Of a stretch of DNA of 64,000 bases, positions 1 through 8,903 are shown in pieces; the first letter of the stretch is position 1, and every line of letters begins with the position of its first letter. This DNA is from Bradyrhizobium sediminis (lineage in GTDB: Bacteria > Pseudomonadota > Alphaproteobacteria > Rhizobiales > Xanthobacteraceae). Location of the stretch: NCBI RefSeq assembly GCF_018736085.1, contig NZ_CP076134.1:310001-374000 (forward strand). Direction: 5' to 3'. Under the pieces are notes generated by a model, which was not told the origin of the DNA, ran no database searches, and was given only the letters and a program-made list of their open reading frames with translations. The position numbers were made by a program, and so were the translations under genes.

Positions 1-275
1 CCACCCGTGTCGAGGGCGAGGCGGTCGATCTCTATCATTTCACCAGCGTCATCATGCGCTCGGTCAACGAGGAAGGCCGGCTCCGCATCGTCGAGATGAT
101 GTGGGAGCTGGTTTTTGCCGACGGCCAGGTCAGCGAGTTCGAGGATAACGTCATCTGGCGCGCGGCCGATCTCCTGGGAGTGTCCTCGCGCGACCGGATC
201 GAGCTGAAGCAGCGTGTCGCCGGCAGGCTACCCACGGCGGTGGGCGGCCAGGATATTGCAGACGCGGCATCGTGA
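1..275 (+). CDS. TerB-like tellurite-resistance family protein, C-terminal part
   Basis: The open frame runs in from the left edge and stops at the TGA at 273-275, so only about 90 C-terminal residues are present. The sequence has an acidic, helical TerB-like character: a segment EEGRLRIVEMMWELVFADG is followed by a loop and a second helix rich in acidic residues, the arrangement of the acid-rich metal-binding helices seen in TerB/DljA-type domains. The precise role is unknown. TerB domains are generally cytoplasmic and linked to metal or membrane stress. The family assignment is by pattern only and the true start is outside the window. Confidence 0.7.
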   Translation, partial: TRVEGEAVDLYHFTSVIMRSVNEEGRLRIVEMMWELVFADGQVSEFEDNVIWRAADLLGVSSRDRIELKQRVAGRLPTAVGGQDIADAAS

Positions 276-532
276 CGCGCTGCCCCGGGGCCATTGGTTG
301 GCGCGGTACTGGACATGGGTTGGGGCGGTACCGGACATGACGAAATTTTAATGTGCCGGACAATCGGCCTCGCCGAACGCAATAACCTACCGAAAGACAG
401 CACTTCAATCCGCAGTGCCGCGCGTTTGCGCAACCCGATATGCTTGCAGATGGCTTGCATCTCACCTCAAGCCTGTGCTCTCGTTTCCGCTGTTAGCCGT
501 ATATCCTGCAATTGATCCAAGAGCATTGAATC

Positions 533-1312
533 GTGACCGAGCGTGTGACGCTGATTACCGGTGCCTCGGCGGGCATAGGCACTGAGTTGGCGCGCGTTTT
601 TGCATCGAACGGCCATCGGGTGGCCCTGGCGGCGCGACGCGCGGATCGCCTGGCTACGCTGGCGGATGAGATCACCGCCGGCGGCGGTGCTGCGCCGATC
701 GTGATTGCCTGCGATCTCGAACAGCCTGATGCCGGCGACAGGATCGCCGCGGCCTTGGCGGCCGAGGGCGTGGAGGTCGAATTTGTCGTCAACAATGCGG
801 GCTTCGGTCTGTTCGGCCACGCGATCAAGCTGGATCGTGACGAACAGCTCGGCATGCTCGCCGTCAATATCCGCGCGCTGACCGACCTGTCGCTGCGGTT
901 CTCCGATCATCTGATCCGGCACCGCGGTGGCATCCTCAATGTCGGTTCCATTGCCAGCTTCCTGCCGGGGCCCGGAATGGCGGTGTATTACGCGTCCAAG
1001 GCCTATGTGCTGTCGTTCTCGGAAGCGCTGCGCGGGGAACTCGCGCCACACGGCGTGCGGGTGACTGCGCTGTGTCCGGGCCCGGTGCCGTCGGAATTTC
1101 AGGCGCGGGCGGGCTTTCTGCCTGGCTTTGATTCGCTGGTCCTGAACATCTCTCCGGCCGATGTCGCGCAGGCCGGCTACCGCGGGCTGATGGCCAACAA
1201 GCGCGCCGTGCTGCCCGGGGTCGGCGTCAAGATTGTGCCATTCCTGCTCCGGTTTTTCCCGCGCGGGTTTGTCCTGTCCGTGGTCGGCCGCTATCAGCTG
1301 CGGAAACGCTGA
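533..1312 (+). CDS. SDR family NAD(P)-dependent oxidoreductase
   Basis: A complete 259-residue classical short-chain dehydrogenase. The Rossmann glycine motif TGASAGIG lies at residues 9-16, NNAG at 87-90, a catalytic serine at about 139, and the YxxxK pair Y152/K156 in VYYASK. The ARRADRL segment after strand 2 has basic residues that favour NADP(H). It starts at a GTG (533); no better ATG is available upstream of the Rossmann strand. The substrate cannot be told from sequence. It stands alone, about 260 bp after the TerB-like gene. Confidence 0.9.
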   Translation: MTERVTLITGASAGIGTELARVFASNGHRVALAARRADRLATLADEITAGGGAAPIVIACDLEQPDAGDRIAAALAAEGVEVEFVVNNAGFGLFGHAIKLDRDEQLGMLAVNIRALTDLSLRFSDHLIRHRGGILNVGSIASFLPGPGMAVYYASKAYVLSFSEALRGELAPHGVRVTALCPGPVPSEFQARAGFLPGFDSLVLNISPADVAQAGYRGLMANKRAVLPGVGVKIVPFLLRFFPRGFVLSVVGRYQLRKR

Positions 1313-1430
1313 AAATCGCGTCCCGGCCCGGCTTTGGCCCGCGATTTGCTTAAATTTCCCATGAACTCACACGAAATTAACGGCGACTTAGGTATGATTC
1401 TGGCTTGATAGCCGAAAGACAGAAAAGTCG

Positions 1431-2237
1431 ATGTTTCAGTCCGGCAAGATCAACGGCGAAAACGTCCTGCGCTTCCCCGGTCGGGCGGCGGCCCCTTTCG
1501 CACCTGCCGCGGCCGAATCCCCGCTGCCGGTCCTGATCGTCCTGCACCAGGAGACCTCGACGCCGGGCCGGGTCGGCAATGCGCTGCGGGCGCTCGGGCA
1601 CGGGCTGGATATCAGGCGTCCGCGTTTCGGCGACTCGCTTCCGGAAACCCTGGATGACCACGCCGGCGCGGTCATTTTCGGCGGACCGATGAGCGCGAAT
1701 GATCCCGATGATTTCGTTCGCCGGGAAATCGACTGGATCGCCGTGCCGCTGCGGGAGCAACGGCCGCTTCTCGGAATCTGCCTGGGTGCGCAGATGCTCG
1801 CGATGCAGCTCGGCGCGCGGGTCGCGCCGCATCCGGAAGGCCGGACGGAGATCGGCTATTATCCGATTCGCCCCACCCCTGCGGGGCTGGCGCTGTGCCA
1901 GCACTGGCCGGATCACGTCTACCACTGGCACCGCGAAGGATTTGAACTTCCGCGCGGCGCCGAATTGCTGGCCGAGGGCGGCGACTTCCCGATCCAGGCA
2001 TTTCAGTCGGGTCACGCTTTCGGCTTTCAGTTTCATCCCGACGTGACCTACGCGATGATGCATCGCTGGACCACGCGCGGTCACGAGCGTCTGGAATCGC
2101 CGGGCGCGCGACCGCGCCACCACCACTTCGCCGACCGCGCGATCCATGATGTGGCCGAGCGCGCCTGGCTGAAGGCGTTTCTCGATGGCTGGCTGGCGCG
2201 CATGCCGCTGTCGATGATGTCGGAAGCGGCGGAATAG
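1431..2237 (+). CDS. class I glutamine amidotransferase-like protein
   Basis: A stand-alone GATase1-fold protein of 268 residues. The nucleophile elbow LGICLGAQ carries Cys117, and the FQFHPDV motif near the C-terminus carries the catalytic His; an oxyanion segment FGGPMSAND lies near residue 83. These are the hallmarks of the GMP-synthase-type amidotransferase domain, with no synthetase domain attached. Such proteins hydrolyse glutamine or gamma-glutamyl compounds in the cytoplasm; the acceptor is unknown. An N-terminal stretch of about 30 residues rich in Ala and Pro precedes the domain. The ATG follows a poor ribosome site, so a shorter start is possible. Confidence 0.88.
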   Translation: MFQSGKINGENVLRFPGRAAAPFAPAAAESPLPVLIVLHQETSTPGRVGNALRALGHGLDIRRPRFGDSLPETLDDHAGAVIFGGPMSANDPDDFVRREIDWIAVPLREQRPLLGICLGAQMLAMQLGARVAPHPEGRTEIGYYPIRPTPAGLALCQHWPDHVYHWHREGFELPRGAELLAEGGDFPIQAFQSGHAFGFQFHPDVTYAMMHRWTTRGHERLESPGARPRHHHFADRAIHDVAERAWLKAFLDGWLARMPLSMMSEAAE

Positions 2238-2360
2238 CGCGCAAAAAACAACGCCGCGATATTCCGCGCGGCGGTTCTCGAAGCCTTTCCAAATCTGCAG
2301 ATGTGCTAGTGTCGGCCTCGTCAGCTCGCGTCAAATAATCAGCGAGCGCGGGGAGGCGAT

Positions 2361-2870
2361 ATGACCGGCGACGAATTCGCACGGCTGTTGAGCGATTTCA
2401 CGCTGTCAGCGGAATCCGGCGACGGCGAGCGCTTCGCAAGACATTTCACCGAGGACGCGATCTATCACGATTATATCTACGGTCCTCACAAGGGCCGCGC
2501 CGATATCGCGCATATGATGCAGGATCTGTTTCACCGCGATGCTGCCGACTATCGGTGGGAGATGTTCGATCCGGTGTTCGACGGCACAATGGGATATGCG
2601 TGGTCGCTGTCGAGCTTCACTTCGAAAATCCCGCAGTTCAAGGGTAAGCCGATCGTGATCGACGGCATGAGCCGCTTCATCCTGCGTAACGGCCTGATCG
2701 CCGAATATCGGGAATCCGTCAACGGCGGCGTGGCGATGGCGCAGCTCGGAGTCGAGCCGGACCGCATGACAAAGGTATTCAGGCGGTGGACCGGCTGGCT
2801 CAAGGAGCGGCCGGAAACCATCGACTATCTGGCGCGGCCAACAGGCTCGCGCGCAAAAAGAGAGACCTGA
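2361..2870 (+). CDS. NTF2-like (SnoaL-type) nuclear transport factor 2 family protein
   Basis: A 169-residue protein of the cone-shaped NTF2/SnoaL fold. The N-terminal helix with FARHFTEDAIYHDYIYGPHKG and the later strand MSRFILRNGLIAEYRESVNG are characteristic. The ATG at 2361 is preceded by a good GGGGAGG site. It lies just upstream of, and probably is co-transcribed with, an enoyl-CoA hydratase, which suggests a role in degradation or modification of an acyl-CoA or aromatic compound. Catalytic residues vary widely in this fold, so no reaction is claimed. Confidence 0.85.
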   Translation: MTGDEFARLLSDFTLSAESGDGERFARHFTEDAIYHDYIYGPHKGRADIAHMMQDLFHRDAADYRWEMFDPVFDGTMGYAWSLSSFTSKIPQFKGKPIVIDGMSRFILRNGLIAEYRESVNGGVAMAQLGVEPDRMTKVFRRWTGWLKERPETIDYLARPTGSRAKRET

Positions 2871-2932
2871 AAAACATGAATCAGCAGCAACACGCTGCCG
2901 CGAAAGACGCAGGCGAAAACAGGGAGAGTCCG

Positions 2933-3745
2933 GTGGCCTATCAGCATATTCTCTATGACGTGAGCGAGAAGATCGCGACCATCACGCTGAACCGGCCCGA
3001 TCGCATGAATGCGTGGACGCCGATCATGGAGCGCGATGTGCGCCACGCCATGGAAACCGCCGCCGCAGACGACAATGTGCGCGTCATTGTGCTGACCGGT
3101 GCAGGGCGGGCATTCTGCGCCGGCGCCGACATGGACGCGCTGAAGGGGCTCGATCCCGACGACATCAGGCGCGCCCAGAGCCTGCCGCCGTTCGACATGA
3201 ACCGGCGGCCGGACTGGCAGTCGCGCTACGGATATTATCCGTCGGTCCCAAAGCCTGTCATCGGCATGCTGAACGGCGCCACCGCCGGCATCGGGCTGGT
3301 GCATGCGCTGTATTGCGACCTGCGCTTCGCCGCCGACAATACGGTTTTCACGACCGCATTCTCGCGCCGCGGGCTGATCGCCGAGCACGGCATCAGCTGG
3401 ATGCTGCCGCGGATCGTCGGCCACGCCAACGCGCTGGATCTCTTGATGTCCGCGCGCCGGGTCTCGAGCGACGAGGCGCTGCGCAAAGGCCTTGTGAACC
3501 GGCTGTACCCGCCGGACCAGCTGCGCGAACAGACCTATGCCTATGCCCGCGATCTCGCCGATTTCGTTTCGCCGAGCGCGATCGCGGTCATCAAGCGGCA
3601 GCTTTACGACGTGCCGTTCCAGACCCTGGCCGAAGCGACCATCGACGCCAACCGGGAGATGGTGGTGGCGCTACGCGGCAGCGACTTCCGCGAGGGCGTC
3701 GCCAGCTTCATGGAGAAGCGGCCGCCGAGGTTTACGGGGAAGTAG
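2933..3745 (+). CDS. enoyl-CoA hydratase/isomerase family protein
   Basis: A crotonase-fold protein of about 270 residues. It has the N-terminal ITLNRPDRMNAW segment, the oxyanion-hole region GAGRAFCAGADMDAL, and the second signature KPVIGMLNGATAGIGLVHA followed by CDLRFAADNTVF. The end GVASFMEKRPPRF is typical of the family. I chose the GTG at 2933 because AGGGAG lies six bases upstream; an ATG at 2876 in the same frame is an alternative and would just clear the preceding gene. The substrate is not determined; the NTF2-like neighbour suggests a dedicated catabolic step. Confidence 0.9.
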   Translation: MAYQHILYDVSEKIATITLNRPDRMNAWTPIMERDVRHAMETAAADDNVRVIVLTGAGRAFCAGADMDALKGLDPDDIRRAQSLPPFDMNRRPDWQSRYGYYPSVPKPVIGMLNGATAGIGLVHALYCDLRFAADNTVFTTAFSRRGLIAEHGISWMLPRIVGHANALDLLMSARRVSSDEALRKGLVNRLYPPDQLREQTYAYARDLADFVSPSAIAVIKRQLYDVPFQTLAEATIDANREMVVALRGSDFREGVASFMEKRPPRFTGK

Positions 3746-3798
3746 GGGGGTGGGCCCCTTTGCAGCCTGCCGTCGCCCTGCGGGCTTTGGCGGGGCAG

Positions 3799-3867
3799 CC
3801 TTCGCTCACTTCGCTACGATAGACCTTCTGGGCTTGCCCGGCCGAAGCTCGCGAAGCGAGCGAAGGC
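3799..3867. repeat. inverted repeat next to tRNA-Ala
   Basis: The arms GCAGCCTTCGCTCACTTCG and its near complement CGAAGCGAGCGAAGGCT enclose a short spacer immediately 3' of the tRNA gene (which reads leftwards). This could be a transcription-ending hairpin or a dispersed repeat. No poly-T run is seen. Confidence 0.6.
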
Positions 3868-3943
<76 letters not shown>

Positions 3944-4125
3944 ATCGCGACCGCCTCGAAGGGAATAACGGCGGTCGGCAATCGGCGCCATTTACAATCT
4001 GCGCCAAGGCCAAGTCAAGAACGGTGAAATCGCGGTTTTTCGGGCCTTTTTGCCGGGAACTTCCCTTGTTTGCAGGGGGAGGAACCGGTATCTAGCAGGC
4101 AGCAACCCCCGCGAGCCCATCCCCC

Positions 4126-4416
4126 ATGCGTGCCGTTCTCGACATCATCATCATCATTCTCGATCTTTATGTCTGGCTGCTGATCGCCTCGGCCATTCTG
4201 TCCTGGCTGATCGCCTTCAATGTCGTCAACACGCGCAACCAGTTCGTGTCGGCGGTGGCCGAATTCCTGTACCGGATCACCGAACCGGTGCTGGCGCCGA
4301 TCCGCTCCTTCATGCCCAATCTCGGCGGCCTCGATATCTCGCCGATCATCCTGATCCTGATCATCATGTTCATCCAGCGGGTGATCGCCTACTACGTCTA
4401 TCCGAATGTGATCTGA
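4126..4416 (+). CDS. YggT family membrane protein
   Basis: A 96-residue protein with two hydrophobic segments (about residues 5-28 and 64-88), which is the usual size of a YggT-family inner-membrane protein. The conserved middle EFLYRITEPVLAPIRSFMP is the family signature. The function is poorly known; members have been linked to osmotic stress and, in plastids and cyanobacteria, to division. It is followed 30 bp later by a DUF167/YggU gene and folD on the same strand, a frequent order in this group. Confidence 0.92.
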   Translation: MRAVLDIIIIILDLYVWLLIASAILSWLIAFNVVNTRNQFVSAVAEFLYRITEPVLAPIRSFMPNLGGLDISPIILILIIMFIQRVIAYYVYPNVI

Positions 4417-4446
4417 TCGCGTGCATGGATAGCTGATGGGTGCTCG

Positions 4447-4767
4447 ATGGATCCCTGGCGCTACTCCACGGAAGGCATCAGCGTTGCCCTGCGCGTCACG
4501 CCGCGCGGCGGCCGCGACGACATCGACGGCCTTGAGACGCTCGCCAACGGCCGCACCGTGGTCAAAGTGCGCGTCCGCGCCATCGCCGAGGGCGGCGAAG
4601 CCAATCGTGCGGTGACGGAGTTGCTGGCCAAGGCGCTCGGGGTGCCCAAGCGCAATGTGCGGGTGCTGTCGGGGACGACGTCCCGACTCAAGCAGATTGC
4701 CGTCGATGGCGACCCCGCCAGGCTCGGCGAGGCGCTGCGAATACTGACCGCGGCGAAGCCGGATTGA
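4447..4767 (+). CDS. DUF167 (YggU family) protein
   Basis: A 106-residue cytoplasmic protein of the DUF167 family. It has the typical core VRVRAIAEGGEANRAVTELL and the stretch GVPKRNVRVLSGTTSRLKQI. The fold is known from structural genomics but the function is not established. It lies between a YggT gene and folD, 18 bp from the latter, so the three are probably one transcript. Confidence 0.93.
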   Translation: MDPWRYSTEGISVALRVTPRGGRDDIDGLETLANGRTVVKVRVRAIAEGGEANRAVTELLAKALGVPKRNVRVLSGTTSRLKQIAVDGDPARLGEALRILTAAKPD

Positions 4768-4785
4768 TTCACGAGAAGGATTGAA

Positions 4786-5670
4786 ATGACGGCCCGGATC
4801 ATCGATGGAAAGGTCATTGCATCAGAGCTTCGCGCCCGGGTTGCCGCCGAGGTGGCCCGTGTGCAGCGTGAGCACCGGCTGACGCCCGGGCTCGCGGTGG
4901 TGCTGGTCGGTAGCGACCCCGCCAGCCAGGTCTACGTCCGCAGCAAGCACAAGCAGACGCAGGAAGCCGGCATGGCGTCGTTCGAGCACGTGCTGCCGGC
5001 CGACGTCGCGCAGGCCGATTTGCTGGCGCTGATCGCAAGGCTCAATCGCGATTCGAGCGTGCACGGTATCCTGGTGCAATTGCCGCTGCCGAAATCGATT
5101 GCTACGGAGACCATCATCAACGCCATCGATCCCGCCAAGGACGTCGACGGGCTGCATCCGAACAATGCCGGCCGGCTCGCGGGCGGTTTTGCGGCGCTGT
5201 CGCCCTGCACGCCGCTCGGCTGCATCATTCTCACCAAGAGCGTGCACGCCTCGCTCGAAGGCATGAACGCCATCGTCATCGGCCGCTCCAATCTGGTCGG
5301 TCGCCCGCTGGTGCAACTGTTGCTCAACGAGAACGCTACGGTGACGATCGCGCATTCGCGTTCGCGCGATCTCGCGCTGCTCTGTGCCCGCGCCGATCTG
5401 GTATATGCCGCCGTCGGCAAGCCGGAGATGGTGCGCGGCGACTGGATCAAGCCGGGCGCCACCGTAATCGATGTCGGCATCAACCGGTTGCCCGCCGCCG
5501 ACGGCAAGACCCGGCTGGTCGGCGACGTCGCCTTTCAGGAAGTGTCGGAAGTTGCCGGCGCGATCACGCCGGTGCCCGGCGGCGTCGGCCAGATGACAGT
5601 GGCCTGCCTCCTGGTCAACACGCTGCGCGCGGCATGCGCGATTCACGGTTTGCCGAAGCCGGCGGTGTAG
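4786..5670 (+). CDS. folD: bifunctional methylenetetrahydrofolate dehydrogenase / methenyltetrahydrofolate cyclohydrolase
   Basis: A 294-residue FolD. It interconverts 5,10-methylene-, 5,10-methenyl- and 10-formyl-tetrahydrofolate with NADP in the cytoplasm. The active-site segment [14 protein letters not shown] (with the catalytic Lys), the folate-binding VQLPLPKSI, the DVDGLHPNN motif, the Rossmann segment [12 protein letters not shown], and the C-terminal [11 protein letters not shown] are all present. The last motif has Gln where many FolDs have Pro. Length matches the family. It ends the YggT-DUF167-folD run and is followed by a palindromic repeat. Confidence 0.97.
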   Translation: MTARIIDGKVIASELRARVAAEVARVQREHRLTPGLAVVLVGSDPASQVYVRSKHKQTQEAGMASFEHVLPADVAQADLLALIARLNRDSSVHGILVQLPLPKSIATETIINAIDPAKDVDGLHPNNAGRLAGGFAALSPCTPLGCIILTKSVHASLEGMNAIVIGRSNLVGRPLVQLLLNENATVTIAHSRSRDLALLCARADLVYAAVGKPEMVRGDWIKPGATVIDVGINRLPAADGKTRLVGDVAFQEVSEVAGAITPVPGGVGQMTVACLLVNTLRAACAIHGLPKPAV

Positions 5671-5676
5671 CCTCTG

Positions 5677-5763
5677 CCGTCATTGCGAGGAGCGACAGCG
5701 ACGAAGCAATCCATCTTCGCGTTTGCCGCGCTATGGATTGCTTCGCTTCGCTCGCAATGACGG
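5677..5763. repeat. dispersed palindromic repeat, CGTCATTGCGAG class
   Basis: The ends CGTCATTGCGAG and CTCGCAATGACG are complementary, and the inner arms GAAGCAATCCAT and ATGGATTGCTTC form a second pair. The same element recurs at 24327, 40046, 61075 and 63626. It sits between the convergent folD and peptidase genes. Confidence 0.9.
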
Positions 5764-5773
5764 TTGTGGGTCG

Positions 5774-7255
5774 TCACCCCGCGCTATTCTCGATCAGCCG
5801 CCGGTAGAACCGGATCATGTCGGCATAGCCTTCGATGCTGAGGCGCTCGTTGGTGCCGTGAAACCGTTTCAGGTCGTCCGAATTCGCGCGCACCGGCGAG
5901 AACCGGAAAATCTTGTCGGTAATTTCCGTAAAATGGCGCGAATCGGTCGCTGCCACCATCAGGCCGGGGGCCACGACGACGTCGGGAAAAATCTCCCGGA
6001 TGGTGCGATTGAGCATCTTGAAGGATGGGCTTTCGGTGCCGGTCACCGGCGGCGGATCGGTATTGCCGGGAAACGGCTCGACGGAGATGCGGTCGTTCCT
6101 GACGGTCGAGCGGATGTGATCGACCACGCTGCCCTGGGTGTCGCCCGGCAGCAGGCGGAAGTTGACGGTCGCAGCCGCATTACCGGGCAGCACGTTATCC
6201 TTGTCGCCGGCATTGAAGATGGTCAGTGCGGTGGTGGTGCGGACCATCGCCTCGGTGGGCCCGGTCTTTTCGAATTCGCGCAGCAATAGCGGCTTGAACA
6301 GCCAGAGGTTGGACAGCACGACGCGGTTGAAGCCGCTCATTTCCGGCGCGATCGTGTCGAACATCTCCGCCACCGCGCCGCGAACCTGCATCGGCAGGCG
6401 ATGGTCTTCCAGCCGCGCCAGCGCCGCGCTCATCATGCCGATCGCGGTCTGGCGCGGCGGCATCGAGGAATGGCCGGGGGTCGAATGCGCGGTCAGGACC
6501 AGTGTCGCATAGCCCTTCTCGGCAACGCCGATCAGGGCGGCCGGCTTGTCGAGGCCCTTCATGATGCCTTCGGTGATCAAGAGGCCTTCGTCGAGCACGA
6601 AGTCGAGTTTGACGCCGCGCGAGGCGAGCGTGGCGGCGATGGCCTTGGCTCCCCTGACGCCGGCGACTTCTTCATCATGGCCGAAGGCGAAATAGACGGT
6701 TCGCTTCGGGCGAAAGCCCGCTTTCGCCATTTGTTCGGCGGCTTCCAGCATCGAATAGAGGTTGCCCTTGTCGTCCCACGATCCGCGGCCCCAGATGAAG
6801 CCGTCGGCAATGACGCCGTCGTAGGGCGGATGCTGCCAGTCCTTCTCGGTGCCCGGCGCCACCGGCACCAGGTCCTGATGCGCGAGCAGCGCGATCGGCC
6901 GAGCCTTGGGATCGGTGCCCTCCCATGTGTAGAGCAGGCTGTGGCCGCCGATGACTTCGCGTCTGGCCGCGGCATGAAACGCGGGAAAGCTTTTTTCGAT
7001 ATGCGCCCGCAGGCCGCGCAGCGCCTCGGCATCCTGATCGGGATTGAGAAAATTCGAAATGGTCTGGAAGCGGATCGCCTCGCTCAGCCGTATCGCCGCG
7101 CCCTGCTGGTCAACCGGCGCACGCGGTGCGGCAGCGACCTGAATCTGCCGCGAGCCGTGGGTGAAGACGTTCAACAGCAGCACGCCGGCGAGAACGATGA
7201 TCGCCGCGATGACGAGCAGCAGGAGGTTGCGGATGATTTTCAGCAGTCGGCGCAT
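5774..7255 (-). CDS. M20 family zinc metallopeptidase, membrane anchored
   Basis: An M20 peptidase of about 493 residues, probably a dipeptidase or carboxypeptidase. After an N-terminal hydrophobic anchor come the metal-binding motif LLAHQDLVPV, the ligand region WGRGSWDDKGNLYSMLEA (bridging Asp), and the catalytic-base region FAFGHDEEVAGVRGA with a Glu-Glu pair; a dimerisation domain and a C-terminal metal His follow. The frame extends upstream to 7300, but that part is made from the palindromic repeat at 7273-7364, so I placed the start at the ATG at 7255. It belongs to the CPS1-like branch. Confidence 0.92.
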   Translation of the reverse strand: MRRLLKIIRNLLLLVIAAIIVLAGVLLLNVFTHGSRQIQVAAAPRAPVDQQGAAIRLSEAIRFQTISNFLNPDQDAEALRGLRAHIEKSFPAFHAAARREVIGGHSLLYTWEGTDPKARPIALLAHQDLVPVAPGTEKDWQHPPYDGVIADGFIWGRGSWDDKGNLYSMLEAAEQMAKAGFRPKRTVYFAFGHDEEVAGVRGAKAIAATLASRGVKLDFVLDEGLLITEGIMKGLDKPAALIGVAEKGYATLVLTAHSTPGHSSMPPRQTAIGMMSAALARLEDHRLPMQVRGAVAEMFDTIAPEMSGFNRVVLSNLWLFKPLLLREFEKTGPTEAMVRTTTALTIFNAGDKDNVLPGNAAATVNFRLLPGDTQGSVVDHIRSTVRNDRISVEPFPGNTDPPPVTGTESPSFKMLNRTIREIFPDVVVAPGLMVAATDSRHFTEITDKIFRFSPVRANSDDLKRFHGTNERLSIEGYADMIRFYRRLIENSAG

Positions 7256-7272
7256 GGAGATTCTCAGGTTTC

Positions 7273-7364
7273 TCGTCATGGCCGGGCTTGTCCCGGCCAT
7301 CCACGTCTTGCTTGCCGTACGCTATTAAAGACGTGGATGCCCGGCGCAAGGCCGGGCATGACGA
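7273..7364. repeat. dispersed palindromic repeat, GTCATGGCCGGG class
   Basis: CGTCATGGCCGGGCTTG and the complementary-type end GGCCGGGCATGACG enclose the inner arms CCACGTCTT and AAGACGTGG. It lies between the peptidase and ppa genes. Confidence 0.85.
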
Positions 7365-7400
7365 AATTCGTTATCAAGAGCCCATTCGGTGGGCCAGCGC

Positions 7401-7934
7401 CTACTTCTTCGCCTTGGCGCGCGCAATGCCTTCCACGATCAGCTTGTGCGCATCCTCGGCACCGCCCCAGCGCAGGACCTTCACCCATTTGCCGGGCTCG
7501 AGATCCTTGTAGTGTTCGAAGAAATGCTGGATCTGCTGCAGCGTGATCTCCGGCAGGTCGCTGTAGTTGCGCACCTTGTCGTAGCGCTGGGTCAGCTTCG
7601 ATGAAGGCACGGCGATGATCTTCTCGTCGCCGCCGGCCTCGTCTTCCATCAGCAGCACGCCGACCGGCCGCACGCTCATGACGGCGCCCGGAACGATGGC
7701 GCGGGTGTTCGCAACCAGCACGTCGCAGGGGTCGCCGTCGCCCGACAGCGTGTGCGGGATGAAGCCGTAATTACCGGGATAGCGCATGGCGGTATAGAGA
7801 AACCGGTCGACCACCAGGGTGCCGGCCTCCTTGTCCATCTCGTATTTGATCGGTTCGCCGCCGACCGGGACCTCGATGATGACGTTGACGTCATGCGGCG
7901 GATTGATTCCGATCGAAATGGCGTCAATGCGCAT
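7401..7934 (-). CDS. ppa: inorganic pyrophosphatase
   Basis: A soluble family I inorganic pyrophosphatase of 177 residues, the normal bacterial length. It hydrolyses PPi to phosphate using Mg2+ and drives biosynthetic reactions. The signature DGDPCDVLV supplies metal-binding aspartates; [16 protein letters not shown] and [12 protein letters not shown] are the flanking conserved blocks, and [14 protein letters not shown] follow. It is a single gene, flanked by repeats on both sides. Confidence 0.97.
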   Translation of the reverse strand: MRIDAISIGINPPHDVNVIIEVPVGGEPIKYEMDKEAGTLVVDRFLYTAMRYPGNYGFIPHTLSGDGDPCDVLVANTRAIVPGAVMSVRPVGVLLMEDEAGGDEKIIAVPSSKLTQRYDKVRNYSDLPEITLQQIQHFFEHYKDLEPGKWVKVLRWGGAEDAHKLIVEGIARAKAKK

Positions 7935-7966
7935 GGATGGCTCCGCGTGGGTAGATGAGTACGGAT

Positions 7967-8093
7967 GTCATACGCGGGCTTGACCCGCGTATCCATCGCA
8001 CTTTCAAAAGACGCTTTAGAAAATGATGGATTGCCGGGTCATAGGCAAGCGGAAGCGACGCCGTCCTTCGGACGGCTATGCCCGGCAATGACG
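7967..8093. repeat. dispersed palindromic repeat, GTCATACGCGGG class
   Basis: It begins GTCATACGCGGGCTTGACC and ends CCCGGCAATGAC, with inner ATGGATTGCCGGGTC. The same class is present at 62632-62707 in the ribosomal operon. Confidence 0.85.
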
Positions 8094-8113
8094 GGTGGAG
8101 CAAAACGCCGCCC

Positions 8114-8623
8114 TCAGTTGGTCCAGGCGAACGCGACCTTGTCGAGCGACTTGGGCCCGAATTTTTCCGAGGAACGCGCGACCATGCGGCCGCCGAGGGC
8201 GCGATAAAACTCCGTCGCGGCATCGTTATCGGACAGCGCCCAGATCACCATGCTCTTCAGCCCGCTCTGCAGCAGGTCGCGCCGTGCGGCGGTGAACAGC
8301 CGGCGGCCGAAGCCGAGACCCTGGAATTCGGGCCGAAGATAGAGTTCGTAGATCTCGCCTTCGAAGTGCAGGCTGCGCGCGCGGTTGCGGCCGTAATTGG
8401 CGTAGCCGGCGACCTTGTCGCCGAACACCAGCACGCTGACGCGGCTGCCCTTGCGGATCGCGCTGTCCCACCATTGCGGGCCGCGGCGGTTGATCAGCTT
8501 CTCCAGCTCGGCGCCGGGAATGATGCCCTGATAGGCCGAGCGCCAGGCTTCGTCATGGGTAGACGCCACCGCGGCTGCGTCCGCAGCTTTGGCCGGCCGA
8601 ACCTCGATCAGGGTTGTGCTCAT
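8114..8623 (-). CDS. GNAT family N-acetyltransferase
   Basis: A GNAT-fold acetyltransferase of about 169 residues. The acetyl-CoA-binding motif A appears as LRPEFQGLGFGRRLF (R/Q-x-x-G-x-G/A type), followed by motif B with ALSDNDAATEFYRALGGR. It is cytoplasmic; the acceptor is unknown. An in-frame TTG four codons upstream is possible, but I prefer the ATG at 8623. Confidence 0.88.
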   Translation of the reverse strand: MSTTLIEVRPAKAADAAAVASTHDEAWRSAYQGIIPGAELEKLINRRGPQWWDSAIRKGSRVSVLVFGDKVAGYANYGRNRARSLHFEGEIYELYLRPEFQGLGFGRRLFTAARRDLLQSGLKSMVIWALSDNDAATEFYRALGGRMVARSSEKFGPKSLDKVAFAWTN

Positions 8624-8903
8624 GGAGGCAATCAAAGCAAGTCAGCGCGCCCGCTTCAAGGTCTATCGTTAATTATCGGTTAACCTGTGGATTTTCTGCA
8701 TCAGTTCTGTCGGCCAGCTGTACCGAAAAAGGACAAGAAGGCGCCTCAAGCGGGCATTTTGCCGACGCTCGGCGGTGCAAAAGCGGTCGGGACCGCTGAA
8801 TCTCGGCCGATCCGCTCGCGGAAAATCCCCTCAATGTGATTCGTCGTGGGTATTCTGTTCCGCAAATCCGGGCTCTGTCCCTCGGGCTGCGTCAGGCAAA
8901 TTC

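Noticed and set aside
35..465. Minus-strand frames opposite the TerB-like gene and following gap
   Set aside because: No recognisable protein pattern and overlap with the real coding frame.
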